Program-made: the position numbers and the translations under genes
In this document: in pieces, positions 1 through 11,061 of the stretch
Layout of the letters: every line of letters starts with the position of its first letter
Position numbering within the stretch: the first letter of the stretch is position 1
Assembly: GCF_019175385.1 (NCBI RefSeq)
Contig: NC_083344.1
Coordinates: forward strand, 8,584,725 to 8,648,724
DNA from: Lycium barbarum
Taxonomy: Eukaryota > Streptophyta > Magnoliopsida > Solanales > Solanaceae
Reading direction: 5' to 3'
DNA: 64,000 bases
Notes under the pieces: generated by a model
The model's input: only the letters and a program-made list of their open reading frames with translations
What the model was told of the DNA's origin: nothing
The model's database searches: none

Positions 1-394
1 TTCAAAACAACTGAAAAACTTGAAAAATACACTTTGAGTAAGTTTAAGTGTCTATCTGGTCACCTTATAAGTTTATATGCCTATCTTATAAAACATGCCA
101 AGTTTAAGGGTCCATCTGGATATTAAGCCTAAGAAACAATCATAAATAATAAATTAAAATATCATAATCATAATGGGTTTTGAAATTCCGTTGAGCAAAA
201 GTACGTACGAAAGAGCGAGGGGCAATAGTCAAAGGGTTGGCAATATTTGTCAGCTTTTTAAACGAGATTGACGCCCACCATATCTCTTTAATATTACTCC
301 ATAATTAATAATACACCATCCGTCCAAATTTAAGTGTTTTAATTTTATTGGACATCAAATTTTTAAAATAAAAAAATACTTTTATATTGAGCTA
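1..394. other. AT-rich intergenic sequence
   Basis: No gene or recognisable element is seen. The sequence is AT-rich, with short homopolymer runs and no reading frame of coding character. Confidence 0.6.
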
Positions 395-1016
395 AATTCA
401 TAAAATATAGCTGGGCGAATATCATGGTGACATGTGTCAATAAGCATGATTGGGGTGCACCTCAGCACGCGACGCCCTCGGTAAAGTTCTAATGATATCG
501 AAGGAGATAAAGGGTTCGGTTGCATGCTGTGAAACATGACACCGATTGAAGAGGCAACAATCAACTGTTACAAGCAGACTTTCCGCCTTCTACGAGGCAT
601 TAATAGGGTTTATTGCCCTCTTTATTGTACGTCATTATTCTGATATCAATGCACATTATTAGTAAGGACACGATTCATGAAATGTGTACCCCTAGTTCCT
701 AGTATAAATAGGAACTATCATTTCATTGTGAAGGAGACACGAAATTCAAGAGATACGCACGACATATATTTCACACTTGCACTGTTCTTAAGCTTCTTTA
801 CCTTTTTAACTCAGACTCGACAAGGACCAGATTAGTAGCTTGTCCGGAGCCTCCAATTCAAAGATACATCAAGGCTCAGGCTATTCTTAACTTTTTACTT
901 TGCTTATATTTCGTTCATATTGATTCTAAGTATAAATTACATTGCTTTTCTGGTCACTTTAGTCCATGTGTCCTTGACCACGTATACAAATTTAACTGAA
1001 CCGTTTTTCGGGTAAA
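395..1016 (+). mobile_element. LTR-like relic with TATA box
   Basis: This stretch looks like part of a retrotransposon LTR. A TATA-like box (TATAAATA, 703-710) lies inside a small inverted repeat (AGTTCCTA / TAGGAACT), and a C/T-rich tail ends near ACCGTTTTTCGGG, a motif common at the ends of plant Gypsy LTRs. No second LTR, TSD or internal coding region was found, so the boundaries are approximate. It could instead be an old promoter fragment. Confidence 0.35.
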
Positions 1017-1713
1017 TAATTTTATGGTTCTAAAAGAAATTAGATATGAGTAATAACTATATTTTTTGGATCTTGTGATTTTAAACTTGTCATGTAAAAT
1101 ATTTGAATTGCTAACTTATTTTAGAAAAAATGTTTTTTTAGATATATCAAAAAGAAAGTAAGATACTTGAATTGAAACTAAGGATAACATTAATTAATAC
1201 TCAATTTCATAATATTTCCTTTTTTCTCTTATAGACGAAAGAAACACAACAGATAGGATTTCAGCCGTACCAATAAAGAATGATAGCTACTATCCTAAAA
1301 TATAAGCTTAGTTGAGTAAAGTATGCTTTGTATGGCGTGACGTACGAAGAGTTTTTTATAGTACTCCCTCCGCCATTTTTAGGACATAGATTTTTTTTCA
1401 TTTTTTTATATAAAAAACTGAAATTGAAAACATTGTTTTTTCACAGATGTTGATCAGTTTTTGAAAAAATAATGCATGTCTAAATACAAGTTCAATTTTC
1501 AAAAATTATTTTTCAACATAATTTCAATTTTTTTTTAAGTTTCAGCCAAATTATTTATGTCTAAACGCCAGCTTACTTGTCAAGTTTTTCTTTTACCTTA
1601 TACCCCTTAAAAAACCATTAAGTAAAAGGGTATTTTGTCTAAAGTATTCTTATTTATTTTGAATTTTAATTTAATACTGCTCTTTTTTCACCACATTAAT
1701 TTGTTTTGATCAC
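1017..1713. other. AT-rich intergenic sequence with Stowaway-like half repeat
   Basis: No gene is seen. Near 1365 there is ACTCCCTCCGCC, resembling the CTCCCTCCGTCCC end of plant Stowaway MITEs. Near 1557-1571 there is ATGTCTAAACGCCAGC, resembling another common MITE end. Neither could be paired with a partner end, so they are treated as fragments. Confidence 0.4.
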
Positions 1714-1730
1714 ATTTATTGAGTAAGGTA
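1714..1730 (+). repeat. 17-bp TSD, left copy (SINE)
   Basis: ATTTATTGAGTAAGGTA is repeated exactly at 1845-1861 on the other side of the SINE. A perfect long target duplication is the mark of LINE-machinery-mediated insertion. Confidence 0.9.
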
Positions 1731-1844
1731 GCCGAGGGTCTATCGATAACGGCCTCTCTACCTCTAATGGTAGGGGTAAGACCTGCATACACTCTATCAT
1801 GTCCAGACTCCATTTGTGGATTATACTGGGTATGTTGTTGTTGT
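1731..1844 (+). mobile_element. 5'-truncated TS-type SINE
   Basis: A 114-bp tRNA-derived SINE of the TS family known from tobacco and other Solanaceae. The body has the GAGGGTCTATCG start, a GGTAGGGGTAAGACC motif and the GGGTATGTTGTTGTTGT 3' end. The tRNA-like head with its Pol III promoter is missing, so this is a 5'-truncated, immobile copy. It is bracketed by a perfect 17-bp TSD, which argues for a fairly recent insertion. Recognition of the family is from memory of its consensus 3' end. Confidence 0.85.
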
Positions 1845-1861
1845 ATTTATTGAGTAAGGTA
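1845..1861 (+). repeat. 17-bp TSD, right copy (SINE)
   Basis: Exact second copy of the sequence at 1714-1730, immediately 3' of the SINE tail. Confidence 0.9.
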
Positions 1862-2704
1862 AAAGTAGAAATCAATAATTGAGTATATCTTAATTTTCTA
1901 AAATGATATAACTATTTTATATCAATTATTATTTGGTAAGCACGGCAAATAAAATGGACCGACAGGAATAATATTTACATCTATTATCACAACTCAATTA
2001 AATTTGGATAAGGGTATATGAGTATTAGTGTTTGTTTTTCTACTTTCAAGTTAGTATTTATTTTATATATCGTGCTAATTTAATATTCTTTTTTTTTTTC
2101 GGTGAAGCGACACTCCAGCTTGTGGAAAAGTGTCTTCGCCATCTGAAATGCCTTTCATTTCATAAAACACATTGGTAGAAAATGCTTTACTTTAAAAATT
2201 TGCTCAGAAAATTACTTTTTGATGTTTGATTCAGCTTCGATGAATAGTTTTAGCTAATGTCGAGATATGTACTTTGGTCATGACCAAAAAAATAAAAAAA
2301 TGTATTTTGGTGGTAGTTATGAATATTAAATTCTAGGAATAATGATTAGTAGTAATGCAGTATTAGTTAGTGAAACAAATCAGGAGAAGCAAAGTATAAG
2401 ATAGTTTCAAACTTGCATCAACTAATTAATGACATACTTTTCCCCCTATTTGACGTAAACAATTTTCCTTCGGGAAAACAGTACTTTCAAACTTGAGCTA
2501 ATCAAAAAGCAGAAAATATTTTTCCTGCTATGCCTTTTATCTTCGTTTTATTAAATAATAAAATGAAAAGGTATACACGTGTGCTTCAAAGACTTTAAGA
2601 TACAATTAGGACCTTCGAGAAAGGAAACTACTCGTATTTGATGCCTATCAATTTTGAAGATTAATTTAATAAACTTCAGATTGGAAAATATCACATGGAG
2701 ACTA
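1862..2704. other. AT-rich intergenic sequence
   Basis: No gene, element end or RNA gene is seen. It is the host-side flank of the MULE. Confidence 0.6.
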
Positions 2705-2714
2705 CATCGTCTAT
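2705..2714 (+). repeat. 10-bp TSD, left copy (MULE)
   Basis: CATCGTCTAT, repeated exactly at 11620-11629. A 9-11 bp target duplication is diagnostic for the Mutator superfamily. Confidence 0.95.
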
Positions 2715-2913
2715 GAGTTCGGAGCCTAAAGGGTATAAAAATATACGATTTTTATCAAAAGGGAACGTCTAAAAATTATTATACCAAAAGGGGTATATCG
2801 TGGGCTGATCCACGATATACCCCAAAATTTTTTTTACCCTTGTCAGACGATTGAAGCAAAAACAAAATAAAATAAAATTTACATGTATAACGTGGACTGA
2901 TCCACGTTATACA
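2715..2913 (+). repeat. MULE left terminal inverted repeat
   Basis: About 199 bp matching the reverse complement of 11421-11619 with few mismatches, the differences falling mainly in A/T runs. It contains a 34-bp palindrome at 2790-2823 (arms GGGGTATATCGTGG / CCACGATATACCCC) and a 28-bp palindrome at 2885-2912 (arms GTATAACGTGGA / TCCACGTTATAC). Both also occur in the right TIR. Confidence 0.95.
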
Positions 2914-2950
2914 ATTTATATTGTATAACGTGGATCAGTCCACGTTATAC
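2885..2950 (+). repeat. Nested palindrome pair, ACGTGGA family (first)
   Basis: Two 28-bp palindromes, 2885-2912 and 2923-2950, with arms GTATAACGTGGA / TCCACGTTATAC. Their 4-bp centres are CTGA and TCAG, so each palindrome is the reverse complement of the other and the 66-bp whole is a larger inverted repeat with a 10-bp A/T spacer. The first lies in the TIR and the second just inside it. Possible roles are transposase binding or small-RNA production; neither is shown by sequence alone. Confidence 0.9.
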
Positions 2951-3402
2951 ATGTTATTTGTTAACTTGGACTGATCCGTTCTGCCCTAAAATATTTCATC
3001 TGTCCTAAAATATTTCTTCCGCCGCTTCATTCCATTCTCTTTCGTTCTCTTCCATTCTCCTCCATTGCAAATATTTTGCAGAACCTCCATCTCCTTCTCC
3101 TTTTCCTTCTCTTCTATTTTGTTTAAACCCTGCAATACAGTCTAATTTTTGGAGCAACTTCTTCATCTTTATCTATTATTGCTATTTAAATTAAGGTATT
3201 TTTTCTAACTCATATAATATTGTATATTTATAGTAGATGTAGATCTGTTTGTCTTATATATCTTAATTGTTATTTTTTATTTGTGTTATTTTAATACGTT
3301 TGTGTTATTTGTGTTATTTTAATTTGAACTTAAAATATGATTGTTAGAAGCATTATTATATAAAAGGTCCGATTTGTTTAGTAGCACTTTTGAAAAAATT
3401 TA

Positions 3403-3590
3403 TTGTTATGTTCCTGTTATTTTTGTGAATTGTTATATAAAATATCTGAATAAAATTTGTTGTTATGTTGCTGTTATTTTTGTGGATTCTTTTATAAAAG
3501 ATCTATGGATTGTTATGTTGCTGTTATTTTTGTGGATTCTTTTATAAAAGATCTATGGATTGTTATGTTGCTGTTATTTTTGTTAGTTTT
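3403..3590 (+). repeat. 50-bp tandem repeat in MULE leader
   Basis: The motif TGTTATGTTGCTGTTATTTT starts at 3461, 3511 and 3561, an exact 50-bp period. A degenerate earlier unit starts near 3404. Short open frames crossing it are products of the repeat and not genes. Confidence 0.85.
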
Positions 3591-3600
3591 GTGGATGTTT

Positions 3601-3666
3601 GTAAAACGTGGACTGATCCACGTTATACAAAATATATTGTATAACGTGGATCAATCCACGTTTTAC
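3601..3666 (+). repeat. Nested palindrome pair, ACGTGGA family (second)
   Basis: Palindromes at 3601-3628 and 3639-3666 repeat the layout of 2885-2950: an ACGTGGA / TCCACGT core, two opposed units and a 10-bp A/T spacer. One centre differs (TCAA instead of TCAG). A further single, more diverged unit lies at 3901-3928. Confidence 0.9.
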
Positions 3667-3900
3667 AAGTATAGATCACTATCTTAAAACATTGTGGAAC
3701 TGTGGATATTGCCAATAATGAACCGATGATGACATTTTCGGTACAGGAGAAAAGAATTGTGAAATGTGTCACAAAGGATCAAATTTTTTTCCTCCCATTT
3801 TGTGAATGTTGCTTTGTTTGATGTATTTATGCATTACCATAGTAATTTATGACTGCAGAACCTGTAATTTCTTCCCTATGCTCGGAAGTTTGGTATAATT

Positions 3901-3928
3901 GTGAAACGTGGACAGTTCCACGTTATTC
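3901..3928 (+). repeat. Single diverged ACGTGGA palindrome
   Basis: GTGAAACGTGGA then TCCACGTTATTC around the centre CAGT. It is the last member of the family before the PMD gene, 389 bp upstream of its ATG. Confidence 0.75.
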
Positions 3929-4316
3929 AATATATTTTGTTATGGATTGTTATACAATATATTTTGTTATGGATTGTTATACAATATATTTCATTGTACC
4001 TTTAATGTGATATTTATATAGCCAGAAAAGTGAAACTTAATTGATGCCTCAGTAGGCCAAAAAATAAAATACTTAAAATGTCATGATAATGCTTTATTAT
4101 ATGGGACCTAAGTCTAAGTGGGTAGACAATTATTTTGTCTATACCTTATAGGTATTAATGTGGTCCACTATCAGTGGTTTCTAAATAAGGCGTATGGAAG
4201 TTGGCTTTATCTAGCCAGTGCATATTTATTCTGCTAAAATTGGAATAATATATTTTTTTAATAGTGAGTTACTCCAAATAGCTTGATCTGGACTTCATTT
4301 TTTTTTTATATAAGGT

Positions 4317-7096
4317 ATGGAGTTTCCACGGGTATGCGTACATCCGGGGCCAGAAGTGTACGATGTGTTAACACTCCAGGAGAAGCATCGATTAGAGGCT
4401 GTGTGGGATGGTTCCTTGAGAGGACCGACCGGATGCCTGTTTCCTCGGCGCGCGGATACTGAATTTTGGAAGCATGTGAGGCGTCATCCTTTTCATCCTC
4501 ACATCCTTGACTACTTTGGCCTGTGTGGATTTAGGGGAGTAATAGAGGTAGGATGTGTATCATATGATTGGGCAGTCATCACTGCACTTATAGAGAGATG
4601 GCGTCCTGAGACGCACACCTTTCATCTGCGTACAGGTGAGGCGACCATCACATTACAAGATATCGAGGTCATGTTTGGCTTGGTTGTTGATGGTTATCCC
4701 TTGAATAATCTTAATGCTAGATATATAGATATTGGTGGGTGGCAACAATTGATCCATGAGCTTACTGGTTGGGCACCCGGTCTGGATTGTTTTAATGGTG
4801 TTAGTAGGTTAGAAGTACATAAATTAATTGAATATATTAGAGGCTTAGATGACATTACAGATCAGACCCCAGAAATTGATGTGCAACAGCGGGTTAGGTT
4901 ATACTTGCTATGGCTTTGTGGCGGCACGATATTTCCAGATAAGTCCGGTGACTTACTTAATTTAGATTATTTGTTTGACATGCGTGACCTTAGAGCAATG
5001 AGTGGACAAGCTTGGGGAGCGGCTGCACTGTCATATTTATATACTTGTTTATGCCGCACTTCGTTGAGGAAAGCCAAGGATGTGTGTGGATTCATTTCCT
5101 TATTGCAGGTACGTGACCTTTAAAATTATATAATTTTATTTGGTTGTCCTATTTGATAGTTATAAGGTTTTTATGTATTTATTTTAATTTTTTAATATAG
5201 GTTTGGGCTTGGGAGCGCATTATACCGATGCACCCACCACGCAGGGCTCTTCCGCCACACACGGCTCTTGCACGAAGGTGGACTCATCGTAAATCCCACG
5301 AAAATGAGGCACGTGATGTTTTACCCATATGTAGGGATGTATTGGACAACCTAATAGATGGCTAGGTATTTTATCATAATTATGGTTGTTAATGGCGTTT
5401 TGATATAATAGCTATGCTTATGTGTAATTTATTTATTTTATTATCATGTAATTTTATGTTCTTTCTATTGTAGTTTGTGTGGCAGCCTTATTTAGAGGCC
5501 ATCATCAATAGACTCCCTGAGTGGTGTCTGCGTGGCCGAGATATTTGGATGACGAAGGTTCCCCTTATTTGTGGTATCTATCGAGAGTGGCACATGGTAG
5601 ACCGCGTTCTCAGACAGTTTGGTAGGAAGCAACATATTCCTGGTCCATGTGCTGAGATTGATCCTTTTCATTACAAACGTGACAAGCGGTATGCTATAAA
5701 AGTGGAGGATCAACAATATTTTACAGAAACAGACTTTTTGTGGGGAAATCGTCGAGAAAGTTTAATTCTGGCCGAGTATGAAACTCAAGACCCAGAGTCA
5801 CTATCAGCGTATTTTTGTTGGTATCGACGTCACTCGCGCACTTTCATAGGAAATCCTGCGCATAAAGTGGATAGAGGATACCAACACATGGCAGACAGGC
5901 ATGAGGCACTGGTACGTACATTACATTCCATTAGATGTTTGATGTCTTTATATGTGTCTTAGACCACTATCAAATCTTGCAATTTTTTTTTTAGGCTTTA
6001 GGACATCAAGAATCATACAGGTTGGCTCAACAGACTATCCAAGATCCAACCAAGTCTGATGAAGTGAAGGAAATAGCAGAGATGTTTAGCCACATTAATA
6101 CAGAGTCCATGGCTGCTGCCTCTCTGGGGACGATGTTGAGTTTTGCTCCATATTATACACCACCGGCAGAGTATGTTGAGCCGCCTACTGTGCAAGTGCC
6201 TCGTCATCAACGTCCTAATGTACCAAGACCTGCGGCGCGTGGTAGAGGATGTCAATCAGGTAACAGACGGGGTCGAGCTCCCGTGGATCACCAGTTGGTT
6301 GATGAGGAAGAGGTTCGTTTTGATCAAGATATGCCCAGCTCAACGATGCCTGCAGATGATGATGCATATCACCCAATAATAGATTTTATGTCCAGCTCAT
6401 CGACGTCTGCTCCCGAGGTTCAATCACCAGCGGTAATCAGAAGTGAGGGGCCTTTTCAGGCATTCGCATCGTCTGGGCCTATTAGCCTCGCAGTTATGGC
6501 CCAACAGTTTGGTGGTCAGACAAGCAGCTCTTATGGGATGACTGAGGGGTCTTTACCTGCATTCACTGGACAGAGCTCTTCAATTGGGAGGAGACTGAGT
6601 TTTACCGACATGAGTATTCTAACCACTCAAATAGCTTGTATCTTGTTTAAAGTAATGGCTACCTTATGTGTCTATATTATTTATTTTGCATAGTCTCCCA
6701 TGGCATTTGATGTTGGATCCTCACACATTCCTGTGCCGGATGTACAGACTTTAGAGCCACAGGTTAGCTTTTAATTCAAAGTTTTTGGAGACTTGTGGTT
6801 GCTATGTGGTGTTTTGTCTTGGTTGCTTTGGTTGTTTGTGTTGGTATATGGTATTGGAGGAAGTCCTTGTTACAGGGGAGATGCTGCCCGATTTTACGTA
6901 GACAATCAAATAATTGCTACGAAAATTTATCATACAAAAATAACTTCTATTTTTTTTATGGCATTTACAGGATGCAGGTGTGATACAAGAGGAGGTTCAC
7001 CAACGTAGATCAAAACGAGAGCGTCGGCAAACTCGGTGTGGCACGGGAGGAAAAAGGGACACTGTAAAAATTAAATTTTTATTGTATAGTGGGTAA
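4317..7096 (+). pseudogene. Plant mobile domain (PMD, MAIN-like) gene inside the MULE, one nonsense codon
   Basis: PMD proteins occur as host nuclear factors (MAIN/MAIL1, PP7-long homologues) and as transposon cargo. Proposed exons are 4317-5108, 5201-5365, 5474-5911, 5995-6651, 6694-6762 and 6971-7096, all phase 0 (748 codons before the stop). Exon 1 has the PMD signature: LDYFGLCGFRGVIEVG, then ALIERWRPETHTFHL, then TLQDIEVMFGLVVDGYPL. Exon 3 has [19 protein letters not shown] and a [14 protein letters not shown] motif. The C-terminal part is Ser/Pro-rich and ends in a basic cluster (RRSKRERRQTR), a likely nuclear localisation signal. The last codon of exon 2 (5363-5365) is TAG where family members usually have Gln before FVWQPY, consistent with a CAG-to-TAG change. 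The intron at 6652-6693 would be only 42 bp, so the exon 4/5 boundary is uncertain. The domain assignment is firm; function inside the element is unknown. Confidence 0.85.
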
Positions 7097-7256
7097 CTTC
7101 ATGTTGAAGTATTAGCATGTAAACTTTATTGAATTCGGAAAAAGATGGACAAGTTACAGTTTTTATTTGCCAATGTCTGTCTGTTTTTATTCAATTCTGG
7201 TTCACCTCGTTTCTGCATATTTAATGTGTGTAAAGTTTACAGCAAAATTGAATTGG

Positions 7257-7317
7257 AAAACGTTGGCTGGCCAACGTTTTGCAACTTTGTTGTAAAACGT
7301 TGGCCAGCCAACGTTTT
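7257..7317 (+). repeat. Nested palindrome pair, ACGTTGGC family (first)
   Basis: Two near-perfect palindromes, 7257-7280 and 7294-7317, with arms AAAACGTTGGC / GCCAACGTTTT and centres TG and CA, so they are reverse complements of one another. The layout matches the ACGTGGA pairs but the core differs. They lie between the PMD gene and the transposase start. Confidence 0.9.
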
Positions 7318-7525
7318 TCAATTCTGTATCAGTCGACTGAAGGTACAAAAGATGTGTATGATCGACATTTGATCCTGATGCATTTGTTGCAGAATTGCTT
7401 ACATTTGCAGTTGATTCATTGAAGTTGTTGTGCATCTGCGGATTTCCAGTTGCTGCTCGAGTTTGTGATTCATTCACTACACCATTCACCATTGTTACGA
7501 ATTAACTGATTGTCGATGAACCATT

Positions 7526-7589
7526 GCAAAACGTTGGCTGGCCAACGTTTTGCAATTCATATTTTGTTGCAACGTTGGCTGCCAACGTT
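7526..7589 (+). repeat. Nested palindrome pair, ACGTTGGC family (second)
   Basis: Palindromes at 7526-7553 (GCAAAACGTTGGC / GCCAACGTTTTGC) and 7571-7589 (AACGTTGGC / GCCAACGTT around one base), about 370 bp upstream of the transposase ATG. Confidence 0.9.
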
Positions 7590-7957
7590 TTTCCTCCGAT
7601 AATTGATTCGCGCAATAATTGATTGGCGAATTTTTTTTTACGCCAGAGAATCGTTACAGTCGTCAAATCACGCATGCTGCTGTAAAAGTAAAAACGATCA
7701 ATAATTTGTAAATTTTTTTGTGTAAAATCACAGAATGCATGAAGTCGTCGAATCTGCCATGCAATCGTCAAATCAAGCTTGTTTCGCGTAAAATCAAATA
7801 GTAAAATCCGTGAATCATTAGTTTTATATAAAATCGCAGATTTGTATGTTTCACTGAATTCTACACTTCTCTATTGTAGACTTCATTTTTTACGAACTCT
7901 CAACTTCTCTCTTGCACTCTCCATTAATTTTTACTTTTGTATTCTGTTGAAAATAAT

Positions 7958-10900
7958 ATGGCGGAAAATTATGTAAGAGTTAATTTATATTGGGGTGGGG
8001 AAGTTGTGTACGAAGAAGGTTCAGTTAGATATAACCGTCGTCCTGAAGCCGTACAAAGGTTTCCAATTTCCCTCAAATACGATCGTCTACAACATGTTTT
8101 CATAAGTAAAATGGCCATATCTGATCCTAACCTTTCGGTGGTTATCACTGGACGATATCCAACATCAATTACGGCTAGGGGATTTCCCATTTATGAGGAA
8201 ACTCTTATTTCGGACGATGACTCCTTATCATTATTTCTTCGAAGTCCTAATATATTTAGCAATCATATCAGTATAGCCTCACTTGACATGTATGCAACTG
8301 TTGAACGCTCTACTAATGTTGAAGCACCCACTGACGATGAGTTTGATATTCGGGGTACTACGTATCTTCCCGCTATGAATATTGGGCTTCAAAGAGGTAC
8401 ACTTCAACAAGAAATAATGGTAGGAGTTGGTAGCCAGTCACATAACTTTGGTTGGACTATGCAGAGCCGTGATATTCCTGGACCGAGTAGTGCTCCAGAT
8501 ACAACTGAATTAGGTGGCGGGAGTATAGTTCGATATCACCCTACTCAAGTAGAGTCATTTACAGAAAGGTAAATATAACGATGCTTTGTGAAAACTTTCT
8601 CATTTACGTTCTATTCAATGTCTTTGTGCGTTTAACCATCACAAGAATACAACATGTTATTTAGTTCTCATGTACCATTTTTATAATATAACTTTCAGGA
8701 TAACTATGTAAATTATTATACTGCAAATTCTAACTAACCTCTTTCATTGTTCATCAATGGAAAATAAAAAGAATACAACATGTTATTTAGTTCTCATGTA
8801 CTATTTTTATAATATAACTTTATTTTTATTTTTCATTTTGTAATCGGCATGTTATTTTGATTATTTTTTATTTTTTAATTTGTCCTTGGGGTTAATTTAG
8901 GTGTGACGATTTTGAAGAAAATCCCGTATTGACTCAGCTCACACAAATTGTGAGCAATAACGACGTAGCTAATGATCACTCTGATAAGTCAGATAGTGAT
9001 ATCCCATTAGATCACACAGAAACAGACGATGATCACTCATCTGATGGTGATGGTCATTCTTATGAAGACATTACTACTCCGAGTGATGGTAACGTTAGCT
9101 ACCATTCTAATGCGATTCCATATTTGGACAACACAGAAGAAGGCCCGGATGATTTTGCCTTCATGAGAGATGACGGTCCAATTCGATCTGCACTTTGGGA
9201 TTGTAAAAAACCTGAATTTATCAGATCAGGTTAGTATGGTGACAATGAATATTATTTTTATTTGTTGGACCATTTTTAAGGGGTTGATAATTTTCCTTGT
9301 ACTATGCAATTAGGTATGTTATTTCAGAACAAGCAGGAAATGAAAGGCGCAGTGAGACAATATTGTCTCAAAGAAAAGAAAGAGTTCATTTGTGATCAGT
9401 CCAAAGGTAAATTTTGGAGGGTTATTTGCAAGCGTCATATGTTGGGGTGTGAGTGGATGATCCGTTTTAGAGAAATTTCAAGTGGTATGTGGAAGGCAGG
9501 CAAAGCGGATCTCCACCACAGTTGTCTGACGGATGATTACAGAACGGATCATTCCAATTTGAACAGTCACCTAATTGCTAGTATGTTGATACCATATATT
9601 ATGGTCGATCCATACATCAGTATTAAGTCAGTTCAGAAAAAAATAAAAGGATTGCATTTTTTTACTCCTAGTTATAGAAAAGCACAAAAGGGGCGTAAGA
9701 AAGCTATTGAAATGGTATTTGGTGATTTTGAAACCTATTTAAAGACATTGCCCCGATACATGGCTGCCTTAAAATATTTCAATCCGGTGACCATTGTTGA
9801 GTGGGAGCACCAATCAACTACAATGCAAGGTGAACACATCTTCAAGTTTCTGTTCTGGGCTTATAAACCAAGCATCGATGGATTCAAAAGTTGCAGGCCT
9901 GTCATCTCAATAGACGGTACTCATCTGTACGGTAAGTATGAGATGAAACTGCTAATTGCTGTTGGAATTGATGCAAACAATAACATTTTTCCACTTGCAT
10001 ATGCTATTGTTGCACGTGAGAGCTTTGAGTCCTGGACGTGGTTCCTTGTGTTGTTGTGGAGACATATTGTTCGTGAGAGACATGGAATTGAATTTATTTC
10101 TGACCGTCATCAGGGCATCTTGCAATGTGTCCAAACACATGATTGGTTACAACCACCATCCACATACCATAGGTTTTGTGTTCGGCATTTGAAAAGCAAC
10201 TTCAATAAAAAGTTCCTCAGCAGTGACCTTGAGAAGCTAATGTGGTTGGCGGCTACAGAGCACCAGAAGAAGAAGTATAAAATGAGGATGGAACAAATCA
10301 AAACAATGTCATCTCGAGCGTATTTGTGGTTAAAAGCTCTTCCGGAGGAAAAATGGACATTGCATAAGGACAACGGTCATAGGTGGGGGGCTATGACAAC
10401 GAATGTCTCCGAGTCTTACAACGGTTTATTGAAGAAAGCTCGTGGATTGCCCGTTACTGCCATGGTCCGTTATACGTTTAAAAATCTTGTTGATCGGTTT
10501 GTTGAGAGAAGCACCCTTGCTGATTTGTTGATTGCGGATAAAAAGTTTTGGCCGCGCGCTGTTGAAAAGAAGTTTGATGAATACTGGGAGAGGTCCCTAA
10601 AGCATACTGACATGCAGCAATACAATGCAACTGAAGGGGTCTTTGAGATTCTGACATTTGCACACGAAGGTAAGGGCGGAAATATATATAAAGTCTCTGC
10701 CGAAGGGAAAAAGTGTTCGTGTGGAAAGTGGAGAAACTACCATATGCCATGTTCACATGCAATTAAATTTTCTGATATTCGCGGAATTCAACCAAAGACC
10801 TATGTTAGCAAGTACTACAGTTGCAGGTTTTATAAGCAAACGTACAGTGAAATTTTTTCACCGTTGGGTGATGAGGCATATTGGCCACTTTCTCCCTTCA

Positions 10901-11061
10901 GTTTAATTGCAAACACTGAATACGAACGAACTTCAGGAGCGCGGAGTACAACTAGAAGGAGGAATGAAATGGATATAGCTCCTGCTCGCATGGCTAGAAA
11001 GTGTAGTACGTGCAAGCAAACAGGTCATAACAAGAATCGCTGCCCCGATAGAAATCAGTAG
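7958..11061 (+). CDS. MuDR/MULE-type transposase, three exons, intact
   Basis: Joining 7958-8568, 8901-9229 and 9314-11061 gives an open frame of 895 aa; both introns have GT/AG ends and join in frame. It would catalyse cut-and-paste movement of this MULE in the nucleus. Residues 1-204 form an N-terminal region typical of MULE transposases (start MAENYVRVNLYWGGEV). An acidic Asp/Ser-rich linker follows, then a Cys/His DNA-binding segment encoded at about 9370-9530. The catalytic core has D514 (SIDGTHLYG), D577 (FISDRHQG) and E629 (AATEHQKKKY), a DDE triad. A SWIM zinc finger (C781, C783, C793, H795) and a CCHC zinc knuckle (C877, C880, H885, C890) close the protein. The ATG at 7958 was chosen because it is the first in the frame and is preceded by a short leader. 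No damage is visible. Motif matching is confident; activity is untested. Confidence 0.93.
8645..8822 (+). repeat. Direct repeat in transposase intron 1
   Basis: About 52 bp starting GAATACAACATGTTATTTAG at 8645 is repeated at 8771, 126 bp downstream, with a mismatch in the middle. It lies wholly in intron 1. Such a duplication fits slippage or repair; no function is evident. Confidence 0.8.

Noticed and set aside
382..564. 60-aa minus-strand open frame
   Set aside because: No domain, and it crosses LTR-like repeat sequence.
2885..2950. Palindrome pair as a microRNA precursor
   Set aside because: It is almost perfectly palindromic with a 10-bp spacer and is part of a repeated element; a transposon hairpin or binding site is more likely than a MIR gene.
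3401..3670. Repeats with regular spacing as a CRISPR-like array
   Set aside because: The genome is eukaryotic, and the repeats are contiguous or palindromic with no unique spacers.
3341..3687. Overlapping 68- and 76-aa frames
   Set aside because: They translate the 50-bp tandem repeat and the palindromes; the repeated peptide reflects DNA repetition only.
7145..7771. Three frames across 7145-7771 containing VGWPTFCN-like repeats
   Set aside because: The shared peptide comes from the ACGTTGGC palindromes on both strands and is not a gene.
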